Part shown: piece by piece, positions 35,802 through 48,000 of the stretch
Layout of the letters: the number at the start of each line of letters is the position of its first letter
Position numbering within the stretch: position 1 is the stretch's first letter
NCBI GenBank assembly: GCA_963920705.1
Contig: OY987230.1
Span: 7,945,185 to 8,009,184 of the forward strand
Length of the DNA stretch: 64,000 nucleotides
Direction: 5' to 3'
Origin: Odiellus spinosus
Taxonomy: Eukaryota; Arthropoda; Arachnida; Opiliones; Phalangiidae
The notes under the pieces: model-generated
Told to the model about the DNA's origin: nothing
The model's database searches: none
Seen by the model: the letters and a program-made list of their open reading frames with translations, nothing else
Program-made: the position numbers and the translations under genes

Positions 35802-36026
35802 GTGAGTATATGCTCTTTTTTAATTTTGTTCGAAAAGGCTATAGCATTGAACTGAAGCTTATCCCATCCTGTGTAGCTTTCACCTCCAATCGTGGTGCTT
35901 TTAAGAACCTTTTCTATCTACACCACTAGTTAGAAACCATTGGATTCAAAACAGCTACACTTTTTATCCCAGTGTTACAGTAAATCCAACTATTGGCACC
36001 AGTCTTCCACTAGATTTTTTCACACT

Positions 36027-36212
36027 GAAAACTATTGGTTAGTGTTTTTAAAAAAGTGGCGTCCAAGTGTTACTCCACTCAACCCATATGGAGGAATTTA
36101 TCACACCTTTAGATATAAAATAGAATTCGTTGAAAAACTTTTCGACAACACTAATTTCACTAATGGACCAATAAAAACTGAAGAAACTAGTATCAAAACA
36201 TTAATTTCTTAA
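36027..36212 (+). other. Possible second exon or tail after exon 1a
   Basis: An open frame continues to a stop at 36210-36212. An acceptor-like CTTCCACTAG before 36027 would join exon 1a in phase and add about 60 residues ending at that stop. No DEG/ENaC motif is seen in it, so this is a weak candidate for a short, channel-less product, or chance. Confidence 0.15.
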
Positions 36213-36613
36213 GGGCAGAATGCAACCAAAAACCAGTGATTTTTTTCATCGATTCTTTATCGTTTAAATAGGCCTAATCCAACAATAAAATTAAAAAAAA
36301 AAATTAAAATAAAAAAAATATAAAAATTACCCGGAAAATAGGTTTAGCTGGATTCACCTCAGCTTCCCATATAAACACTAATGACATTGATCGATGGCTC
36401 TTATACATAAGGAATGCGGGATCTCCATGATCAAGGTCGCTAAACCTTATACGGGGAGTTCAGGATATCTCCATGAATCCAGTTAAGCCTATTTTGATTT
36501 ATTTTCTAGTTTAATATTTGTTTGTAATTTTTTTTACTGTTGGATTAGGCCTATTTAAACGATAAGGAATCGATTCAAAAATCACTTATTATCAGGTTGA
36601 ATTCTCCCTTTAA
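36209..36613. repeat. Family A element (short-loop type)
   Basis: Left end TTAAGGGCAGAATGCAACC, right end GGTTGAATTCTCCCTTTAA, with the shared arms (GGATTCACCTC..., CTCCATGAATCCAGTTAAGCC) between. It lies between the two alternative first exons of the channel gene. Confidence 0.75.
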
Positions 36614-37104
36614 TGCATTTAAACATTAATTCTACATTAGGTGTAGGCCAAAGGTTTACTAAATTGAACAACACCAAAATCAAATCCTTGTATTTCGTGG
36701 AAAGTGGAGCACAGGGCAACGCTAGTAAAAATTGTCCACACCAACACCGACTTTAGATAGCTCGAATGGTTTCCCACTAATGGCTGCCCCCACATATGGC
36801 GCGAAAAAGAGACTATAAGACATACATAAGTGATGATGTCACTATTTTTTTCGAACGTCTATAGATTAAAGTTTTAGTTGTTTTAAAGTATTAAAATACT
36901 TCTTTCGAAATTTCACGCGTGCTTCAAAAACATCAAAATAAATATGTTAAAAATATACATATTCAGTTTTCTATATCGCTTGATGACATATAATGAGGGC
37001 ATTTAGCTGCGAATATATTTTCTTCTGGCCAAGATTTTATTGGCTGAGAACAGAGTTTTTGTGTCGAAACAAACTTGAAGATTACATCAAGCTTTGAATT
37101 TAAC

Positions 37105-37265
37105 CGAGGGGGCAGACACTCGCGAACTCAAGTGTACAAATTTTTTGAACTCTTTGCATTATCAAAGCTGAACTCATAGTTCATAAGAGTTCGAACTCAA
37201 TGCACTGTCAAAGTTGAACTCAGTGAACTCGGGTGTACAGCGAATTCAAGAATGTCTGACCCCTC
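37105..37265. repeat. Family E element
   Basis: Starts CCGAGGGGGCAGACACTCGC and ends GAATGTCTGACCCCTC. Contains GAACTCAGTGAACTCGGG-type words. The flanks share ATTTAA, an imperfect duplication. A diverged family K fragment lies just before it (36820-37000). Confidence 0.6.
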
Positions 37266-38085
37266 ACATTTAATCCAAGTTAGACAAATTCAGAATTGAA
37301 GAAATTACATGGGCAGCGTGCCATTGAGATAACTCGTTACGCGTGGACCTGTTAAAAGGTGGCGCTTTTGTAGTTCCCATTCTGATTGGCTAAGCTGTAA
37401 CCAGTTATTTTGCCCTTCTTATGCTCAACGCGTTTCCCATAGCAACGTGTGCGATACATATAAAAGTATTCTTGTATATTCATTATATACCAGCTTAGAT
37501 TAATTAATAGGGCACTATTAATTAATCTATGATACCAGTGAGATGTAGAGAGAAGCGTAGACGGCGCCATCTATTCATCATTCTTACATTTTAACTTTTG
37601 ATTAATTTTTATATATGAATATTTGTTGGTTTGGGGACTAATAATCGTTTGTAACTTATTGTGATGATTCATCATAACATTTACCCCAATGGCCGTAGCC
37701 CCTAAATGTTGGTTTACGAGTAAGGATATTCAAAATTTGTCATTAGCCATATTACTGATATTCCTCTTTTAATAATGGAATAATAATTCCGAGCAGATCA
37801 GTTCCAAACCTGAATTGCTAGCCTTTTTCTCAGCTTCAGTTTGCTTTCACAAGTGGTTGGCAACACTTACCCACGGCACTTACCCACTTTAGTGAAAACT
37901 AAGTATAGTTCGTGTCTGCTGGCGCGAAGAGAAGAGAGATAATTTTACCTCGCTCAGCCTATGCTATAGTGAGCCTTCAGAGGGATAATATTACCTCATC
38001 GAAATGGATTTTTATTGGCTGGCTTGTATCACTAGTCTAATCCTAGATTATTTTTGAGCTAAAATTAAAGTAAGAATAAACCAAA
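37266..38085. other. Gene-free stretch between repeats
   Basis: Nothing supported. Around 37790-37900 a block (GAGCAGATCAGTTCCAAA..., GGTTGGCAACACT) recurs at 44525-44640, so it is another dispersed repeat. Confidence 0.4.
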
Positions 38086-38460
38086 ATAACAAGTGATTTT
38101 TTTATAGATTGCTTATCATTTAAATAGACCTAATCCACCAATAAAAAGTTTACAAAACAAATATTAAACTAGAAATAAATTTAAAATTTACCCGAAATAT
38201 AGGCTTAGCGGAATTCATGGAGATCCCGAATTGTATCCGTGTAAGGTCAAGCGACCAATGAGGAAATGCCCGTCGTTCACGCGAGATTTTCATGAGACTT
38301 ACAATCCCGTTCGATTGGTCGTTAGACCTTATACGCTAGGAAATCAGGATCTCCATGAATCCCGCTAAGCCTATTTTCCGGGTAAGTTTTAAATTTATTT
38401 ATAGTTTAATATTGTTCGTAGTGGACAAATCACTTGTTGATAGGTTACATTTTGCCTTTA
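38086..38460. repeat. Family A element (long-loop type)
   Basis: Arms of the family are present with the loop words AAGCGACCAATGAGG and GATTGGTCGTTAGACC. The extreme left terminus has decayed, while the right shows GGTTACATTTTGCCTTTAA. A T tract of about 22 bases follows at 38529. Confidence 0.65.
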
Positions 38461-39078
38461 ACGAATTTTAAAAGTGTCAAAAGTACATACATTCTATAAA
38501 ATGTTTTTACAAGCTCAAAAGCTTTCATATTTTTTTTTTTTTTTTTTTTTGGAATCAGAAAGTTGTCTGTCTTCCTTTACGAATAAACATTTACAATTTT
38601 GCGAGAAAAAGGTGGTTTATCTTCCACGAAGATAATGATCAACTATACATCAGCAACCTCCCCCCTCCCCGATATACGCGCTCACACACACACCCTTTCT
38701 TTTAGTACACCTTTCAATATAGAGAGTTTTTACATAAATCGATTATTCCGTTATTTTCCATACCTGGACAGTGTTGTCCAAGGGAGGGTAAGAACCGAAG
38801 GGGTTGAACTATACTAACAAATATACTTCATCGGCTCTCAACTGTGTTTCGTGACGAGGCCACAAAAACGTCTCTATACTTGTTGAACGCGGTACCTCGA
38901 GAACAGGGCTTAATTATTAAACCTTAAGTAAATTTCAAGGACATAGCGAAATGATTGGCCTTTATCTTTCATCATCGCGATTAACGAAACGCGGTATTTT
39001 AGCGAGTGTTAATTTAACTTGAATACAGCTTCTTAACAGTTAAATATACCTTATATTTTAATAATAACCGCTATTTAA

Positions 39079-42000
39079 ATGAATAAACGCCACATGCGAC
39101 GTCGAGGAATCTACGGCATGGATAGATTGCGTAGAACAACGTGGGCTTCGACCCATCGCAAAATTAAGATCGTCGTTTGTTCGACGTGTTTCGGAATTTG
39201 CATGTACCAATTGGTGCAGTTTTTAGTCGTCTATTTCAGTTTTCCGACTTCGGTAGACGCTGAAGTAGCGACCGATAGAAACACGGAGGTTCCCGCCATA
39301 ACTATTTGTTATAATAACGAGTAAGTACTGTACATAAATCAGAATAATAATTTCGTGGATAAAATGAGTCGTTAAGAGGAATAGTTAATTAATTTTAAAA
39401 ACAGACAATTTCATGGTATTGAAATATGTTGAAATATTTAAAAGAAGGGTCTCATGTAGAGGTCGGGGTTTGGAGAAGATTTTTCAGATTATTTTATCTT
39501 TACTCATAATTTGAAATTATCCGCGAGAAGTCTATGATAAATCCAATGTAATCGCGAATATTTAACCGATTATTATTAGTAATTAACTGATTAGCCAAAT
39601 ATTTTGGATTATCTTGTCCAAATCCCGACCTCTAGTCTCATGGATAAAAAATAGAACTTTATTTAAAAGAGCCAGCTTTCGACTGTCCTTGCAGTTTATG
39701 TCAAATGAATAAATGATTACTATTTTATTATAATCAAATCTTTCCGAAAATGCTATTTTCCAATTGGTTTAGACGAAAAATCTATGAAATAAGTTCAGCG
39801 ATTTGCATTTGCAGTTTAGCCCCTGAATGGTAGCTTCTCTTTGAACACGGTTCAACGACTGTTGAAACATTTCTACAGGGGCTGGTAGAAAATACATGGG
39901 GACATTTCACCCTGAATGGTCGCTTTCCGTGAGCTTCTTAGATTTTTTTTTTTTTTTCCAGCTTTTGATTTGGGTCACTAAAATAAAGTTTTGGGCCTAA
40001 AGTTCTAATGAAACGAGAGAGTTGTAGTATCAATTGTTACTAGAACTTGTTCATGGCGAAATAAAGTTCACGATCACCATCGAGATATTCATTTGCTATC
40101 GCGTTACTTGCTAAATATTACTAAGTAAACCCTCAAATTGACGCGTTCTTCATTAATTAAGTCATCAAACATGACTCGATTCGGGCCTTGTCAAATTGAT
40201 CTCGCGCCAAGCTCGCGAATGTAATTTTTAGAAGAAAAAATGTCCCAAGGCTGTTAGTGTTTTTACATAAACGTGACTTCGGTTTTTCATTTCATTTTGC
40301 TCCCATAGACTAACGAAAGAAACCGCCTTTCCTAGCCAATGAGGAAACATGAGCTTCTAATTTGCTCAAAAATGGTCCAATTTGTAAAACCCCAACAGAA
40401 TTGGATCAAATATTAAAGACCAAATGAAATAACCCGAATCCAACCAAAATGGACCAACGACATTTTAATTTTTGGTCCATTTTTGTTGAGCCGAATGGAG
40501 TCAGGTTGCGTTACTACTTTAATGGGGCGACCTACACCAAAGTTAGTTGTCGAGTTTATATTTGACAATAAAGATAGAATTTACGACCCCTTAATTCTTT
40601 AAGGTTCACGCGACATTACGAAATTGGGCGTAAAACATTTGTAACTCAATCGACGAATTTAAATCGAAGTCAATAATTGTTAAAGTGAGTTTGTCACAAT
40701 TTTCGTCCGAGGGAATATGCGTAATAAGTTTAGTTTTTTCATATTTTTAAAAAAACTCTTTTCAAAATTTCAACGTTGAGGAGTTTCTAAGAAACTTCAA
40801 AAATTAAAATGCCAAAAATATAAATATTTAATTTTTTCCAATAGTTATACTATCATAAAAGAGGAGGAGCTTATGGCATGTTGCCGTCGACGCCATCAGC
40901 TACGTAACAGCTTGTAAAGCTCATAGTGCTCGTGAGCATCGAGCATTTCTTAAGCTTATTCTTATATCCGTGTCAGATCTCAAGGTCGGGTCTCTCCCGA
41001 GTGACTTCTGAGCCCTCTGACCTATAGCATTTTGTGAAAACGGAAACAACTGCCCTGTATAACCTTAACGCCACGTGATTTCGACACGTAGTTAGCAACA
41101 TTCGAACAAGATGTCGCACCCACAACTTGTATAATATCAACTATTAATGACGTAGAATGATTCTGAACGATAATTTTCAAATGAAAGGCGGGAGTATCTG
41201 GATTAAATAAGTCATGAAAAGAAAGTGACGGTATCGCGTGAAGGAATTAAAGCGCGAGCATTAACAATATGTTCTATAATAGCCAAGCGACCTTGAAGTG
41301 ATGACGTAGAATTGCGGGGAATTTTTGTTTTAAAAAATTATAAGATGGCGGTTATACAATAATTATTTTTACAATAAGTTTATTTTTTTCTATGGGATAT
41401 ATCAGTCATTTTTATCGTAATACTATCTTCAAACGAGGCATAATACCCTCTTCAGACGAGGCGTAATTAGCCGTGGTTTAATCAGATTTGAGCGAGGTTT
41501 ACATAGCCTTCTCAGTTCAATAAACCTTAGATAATTGTGATTAAACCTAGGTTAAGTCTTATTATACTGATTAGATACGCCTCGTCTGAAAAGGGTATTA
41601 GCCGGTTTAATCAGATTTAACCAAGGTTTACAGATAGCCTTATCAGTTTAATAAACCTCGGTTAAATCTGTGATATATTTTTAAAGTTAGAATGCAACCT
41701 AGCAACAAGTTATTTTTTATCGATTCCTTATCGTTTAAATAAGCCTAATCTAAACTTATCCGGAAAACAGACTTAGCTTGATTCATGGTGATCATGAACA
41801 TCGATGGGTCAGCGACCAATGAGCAAAGTGCCCGTCGTTACGGCGAGATCACCATGAAACTTACAATAACATTCGATTGGTCGCTGACCCTTCAATGCGA
41901 AGAAATACAGGATCTCCATGAATCCAGCTAAGCCTATTTCTCTTGTAAGTTTTAAATTTATTTCTAGTTAAATATTTGTTTTTAATTTTTTGATGGTTGT

Positions 42001-45000
42001 TTAGCATATTTAAACAATAAGGTATCGATAAAAAACACTTGTTAGGTTGCATTCTCCCTTTATCGATAATTCCAAAAATGCTAGTCAAATTCCAAGATCG
42101 TGAAACGTCGTGACAGCCTCACTTTAACAATAAAATTCAATATTAGGATATACAATAAAATAACAGACAACAAACAAATGATTATTGACAGGCGAAGAAT
42201 TCGAATGAATCGATATTTCAAAGAAAACAAATTTATAATAATAAACTTTTAAGACTGATCTTAACTTAATCTTAGACCGATAAACAAAACTATGCACTGT
42301 TTTCACGTAAACCCTAGGAGTTGTAAAAACTAGCATATATTTATTTATACCAAAATTATTGTAGAAGTATTGCTCGGAAATCTATCAAACACCAAGAATT
42401 TATATAAGAACATGGGAAAACAACACTATATCCTCTGGCACCATCCTTGCATACTTTGTAAACATAAATTCGTCTGCTATTCCCTTTATCAGATCTAATG
42501 TATACAAAAGCACTATAGGTCAACTTTTTTTCTGGGGCTAATTCCCTAAGCCTTGTAATATCACGACAATCGTTATGGAAGTTACTTTATTAAGCCTACT
42601 TTTTATTAAAAAGTTTCACGAATCTACAGATATCAAGTACTCGATGATATTATGTTTATAATATCGTTGCCTCCACGTTTATTTATTATTTGAATAGATC
42701 TATTGATTAATTATATTCATAAATGTTAAAATTGTGATCAATGGTATACGTTTTAATGCTTAAAATAATAAGATTAAGACAAAATACTTTATGGAACAAA
42801 ATAAAATAGCCCTATTTAGAAAAATAGGGCTGAAACTACAGTTTAGAGCTTGGTTTGCAAATGCTAATAAAGCTGGCCTAATTTTTGGAGTTTGCAGAAG
42901 TTTTAAGTAACATCAGAAGCCGATGAAACCCTCCTTTGAAGTCTATTACTCCCGGGTCTTGTCTACCCCTCTCTGTATTGGTTAGTTTCAAGAAGCGCGA
43001 TTCGTACGCCTCCTAACGGTAGATATTTTCGGAGCGGGAGTTCGTCGAGCGAATATCTCTAGCAGCCTTGGAGTTCGTCAAAAAAACGTCGTCGTTTGTG
43101 GAGCGAGAGAATTTCCAATTTTCCGTAGACAGGGGGTATGAAGTAGGACCCCTCCGATCTCGTAAAATTGGGAATTTTACCCATACAGAGAGGAGCGCTA
43201 TATGGAACATTAGAGTAGTAGACTTCAAAGGAGGGTTTCATCGGCTAGTGGTAACATAAGTTTTATAACATAACTGCCAAAAAAAAAGCCAGGATGCGAA
43301 CGTCACTGAAAGGTCATTTTGTGAAGTCATTCCGTGACGTAAACAATGTGTTCAAGACCACAAGAATTTGGGAAACGTTTATAATTCAGATGGCAGCGCT
43401 CCCGACATTGCGTTTCCTACCTACTTGGTAATCAGGGTGGGAACTAAGGATTTTTTTTTAAAGTGGACCGATGACCAGCGACCTACTGCATAGCCTGGAA
43501 TAAATTATCTGGTCCATGACCTTGACCAGGTTATGTCATCTGCTAGGCTTAAAAAGCGCAGACAGAATCACAAAGACCAATAAATTGGCTGACAATGACT
43601 CTTACCTACAGGCTACAAAATTTGTAGTTTCAAACTTCAATTTGAACCAAAAAATATTTTGAAAAATCCTTGAATTTTCTTAGTGGTCCCGTGGCGTGGA
43701 CCACTAACCTCCCTCCGATTTTTAAACTTAGAGATCGGGGTTTGGACAAAATAATCCACAACTATCAGTTAATCAGTTAATCATAAAAAAATAATCGGAA
43801 AATTATTCGCGATTACATTGGATTTAACATAGACTTTCCTCGAAAAATTGTAAGTTATGAATAAAGATAAAATAATCAGAAATTTTCTTGTCCAAACCCC
43901 GATCTCTATTTAAACTGAACCAGGCAATTTATAACGTGATCATTTGCTCTTTGCCACCGCCTTATTTCTCAATATTTATTCAAAGCTGTTCGTTTGAATA
44001 TTTATCTCGACGGCAGTCGCCTAATTGGGTGTCTCAAATCAATCGACTCCATTCGCCAGAATGTATCGTTACACTACACATAGTTACTAACTTTTCTGTA
44101 GTATGTTATGAACTTTTGATATCATATACATTCTCTACAAGAATAGTTGGGAGGAAAATGTATAAAAATAGTTTATGTACACATTTAAATGTATTTGTTG
44201 AACTCCTTACGAGAGAGAGGCGTATTTTTACTACTCCAACAGTTAAAACTTATTCCGTTTATTTACAGATTATTGTACGAAATTCTATGCCAAACAAAAT
44301 CAACAACTTATTGCGAATTACTAGTAAGTTTTATTTTAACTAAAATTATCGGGAACTTATTTTATCCCCCAATTGAAATAACGAATTTTCTAAAATGAAT
44401 TTCTAGAGCTATTACAAGAATGTAATTGAATATATACATAGTTTTCGATAAAGGAGAAAAATAAAATTTCACCACCTTACTGCTAGCTTTCCTTTCATTG
44501 CATTGCAGAGCTTTCAGGAGCTTGTGAGAGCAGTTGAGAGCAGATCAGTTCCAAAACTGAACTGCTACCGTTTTTCTTTCCTTCAGTTTGAGCTCACAAA
44601 TGGTTGGCAAGTGGCAACACTGGGGAAAGGCATGAATTTACCCCCTTTAGTGAAAACTATGTATTAATCTCTTAGACGCTTGGAATAAAAGTAGAATGCA
44701 ACCTGGCAATAATGAACAAGTGATTTTCTGTAGATTCCTTTTGTTTAAAAAAGCCTAACCCAACCCAACAATGGCGATATCCACTTCAAACTTTGAGATT
44801 TAAATTTTCCTCGCTCTTGACTAAGAAAACAATTATGAATTTTATAGTCCTTTGCAACTATGAGCACGAAGAAAAATCTTAATTTAATTTTCCTAACCAC
44901 TTTGCCGTTATTTTTCTGTAGACTAAAGCAATAGTAAAACAATTATAAGCCAATATGAAGCTGAAAATCTTTTAACTTACACGAAAATCAAACTCTCAAT

Positions 45001-48000
45001 GGATTATTTTCCGGGAAAGTTAAAAATGGATTTCTTGTTCATGTACTAATGGTTTGTAAAATTATTTAAACGCTGAGGAATCGGTAAAAAATCACATTGT
45101 CAAGTAACATTCTCTCTTTACGGAACAAACAAACCAACCAACAGCGGAGGGATATTATTTCAATGCGCCTACACTATAATTTAGCCCAAATTTGCCAAGT
45201 GTGTAACATAATTTATGATAGAAAATTGTAGAACGTGAATTAAAGGGATAGTTGTCCGAAAAGGTAATATAAATTTCGGTTGTCGGACCCGACGTCGACT
45301 AAAAATAAGTTGGCTTTGTATTTGAACGCGGCATAAGATTCAGTTTTAACTGAAAAGCTCGTGACATCATAGGCATTGTCGTAAATTTCTTACTATCTTT
45401 GCTGTTGATTTCCAGGGAATGTATTTGGGTATTAATTTAGTGCTAAATCATTTTTCTCCATACACAATGAAAGTGTTTAAAAATATGACCAGATTGTGGT
45501 ATAATCCCTCCGTGTGCAGTTCTTATTAGAGGTCGGGGTTTGGACAAGATATTTCTGATATTTTATCCTTATTCATAATTTGAAATTATCCGCGGGAAGT
45601 CTATGATAAATCCAATGGAATCGCGAATATTTAACCTAATATTATTAATGATTAACTGATTAACCAAAAATTTGTGGATTATCTTGTCCAAACCCCGACC
45701 TCTAGTCCTTATTTACTCGAACTAAAAATTTCCTGGAATTCCAAAAAACCATTAACCTCTCCATAAGAAAAAAATAAAAAAAAAATAGAATTACTGAACA
45801 AGCGAGCAATTGTTTTCCTTCTAATGTTATTTAAATTGAATAGACGATATCATAATCGAACTCATACCTTAAAATATTCATCAATCGAAAAAAAAAAGAT
45901 CAATTTTTGATATAGGGTAGAGACTCGAAACTCTTAAACTGCATTTAGAAACCAATGGCTATCGATTATGACAGTAAACAATAGGTCAAAAGAAAAAGCC
46001 TCTAAGAGGTTTTTGTCGTAACAATATCATCGTTTATTGATCATAATCGCTTCAATTCGGGTGATAGCTAAAGGACACGCGAAAATGACGTCACAATGAT
46101 CAAGGTGGAAAACGAATAGCATAGCTTATATGGGAAACAGGTGTCACATTTCTCAAGTACCTTAGTATACCTTCAAAGAGATACTTAAATTACACGCTAG
46201 AAGAATATTTTAGTATGGAATCTAAAACGACAGAAACGTTTTGACAAAAAGGGGGGAAGGGCAAGTGTTCTCACTAACATCGTCGCCATAAGGATTTTAT
46301 TGTTTCCCTGTTTATGTCGATTTTCGCGGGTTTTGTACTCGCTTTTCGCGGGAAATCTTGCTTCACGTATCTTGGCAACCGAACTAGGTATTATAATTGG
46401 AAACTAGTGTAGATTCAATGAACCAGCCCAAAAATTATTTACTATATTGGGCCAATATTTTTCAAAATAATTCTTCTTTATTTCAAAAATGTAAACCTAA
46501 ATTTAAGCGGGGTAAGTACTGATCCAGTGGGGCAATTTCCCCGTTTACTACTCCCTGTGGACACCCATGATGATAGATAACACTTAGCGAGAATGAAATG
46601 CAGTATTGAAAAGTCGTTGGTGGGTGATTTAAGTATTACTTGAAAGCCCTATAGCTTTTAAAGAAACCTATATTAATTTTTCCTCCACGGTTCGAAGGTT
46701 TTCTGAGGAAAATCCCCAGTAAAAATGTCCGGTAACGTAAAAATAACAGGTGTGTCTCAGCCATTACTCTTAAGATTAAATTTCATTGGACGAGAAGGTC
46801 CAAGGTTTCAAGGAGAGGTCTTGTTACTAGAGGTACTAGAAAACCTTGAAATCAGTCACGAGAATTATGACCTTAAAATAAAAAAAACAAAAACAAAAAA
46901 GGAACAGTTCTTCCCTGGAATATTTTTCAGAATTTTGTTTGTACGTCATGCGCGAAACAAAGTGACGTAAATGGAAATGGGAAAACACCCTATATACGAA
47001 AAAAATCTCTGAAAATCCTGGAGGGAATACGATAATTGATAGAAAATAATTAATGATGAAATGATGAAAGACATTTAAGAAAAATCAATATCCATCATGA
47101 ATTGTATTTTTCAGAAAATGGGAAATTTTGACAATAAGGCGTTCATCGTAACCCATGATGAAAAGGCCAGAGTTCAAATGCTTAAGGAATGCAGGTTTCG
47201 TTACATGAACAACAGCGACGATGACATAACGGCGGATAAATGTCAAAGGTACATTATATACCGCTATCAAGGACACTGAGTGATATCTTGAGCCTCATCT
47301 TCCATCAATCATACTTATTCCTTTACGAAATATCTTGCTCGAATTTATTATATTTTATTTATCAACTTATGAAATTATTATTAATTTAATTTATAATTTA
47401 TTGCTTTGCCTCTAAGGTAACCTGCAATATCTTATTGCGAAATAAATATTTTTATCATAATAGTAGGCCTACCAATTTTTTCATCCTTGTCGTGTTGTTA
47501 TCCATCTGATATCTAGTCGCTTATCTTTCGTCCCCATCCTACCTCACTCATCATCCCCCCTTTTCGGCCCCTCTTCTCCTTTTCTCATCATTCGCTACGC
47601 TCTTTAATAACTCATCTTTAGTACCACTTCAGTGACGGAGGCGCAAGGGGTAGGCGGCGTAGGCGAAATAGGCCTACGTGTAAATTTCAAAGGGGCCCTA
47701 AAATACATTCAAAGGGGCTTAGAAAACAAACGAAAGGGGCCTAAAAATCCTCTCAAAAGGGCTACTAATTACTGTCGAGCAAAAACGTCAGCTACGACGA
47801 AAAAGGGGGAGGAGGAGAGGGCTACAAAAGTTATCAACCTACGTGTGAAAACATCACAATTGGGATATTAGGATAGAAGAAATTTCAGATTCAAAAGTTG
47901 CCTCACTTGGTAATATTATACCTTCCGGCTTAATTATGAAGTAGACAAATTTACGCGAGGGAACCCCGAAAATTACTTCATTATACACTCAATTCTCAAA

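Noticed and set aside
43888-44343. 151-residue frame starting inside a hAT-type MITE
   Set aside because: It begins in transposon sequence with a non-ATG codon and has no recognisable domain. Only the 55-base stretch with splice sites near its end is kept as a weak exon candidate.
46725-46970. Open frame proposed as a channel exon
   Set aside because: No phase-matched acceptor and donor, and no DEG/ENaC motif.
47097-47279. 60-residue frame as an independent small gene
   Set aside because: Better explained as channel exon 47115-47248: the acceptor TTTTTCAG, the donor AG/GTACAT and phase 2 match the next exon exactly.
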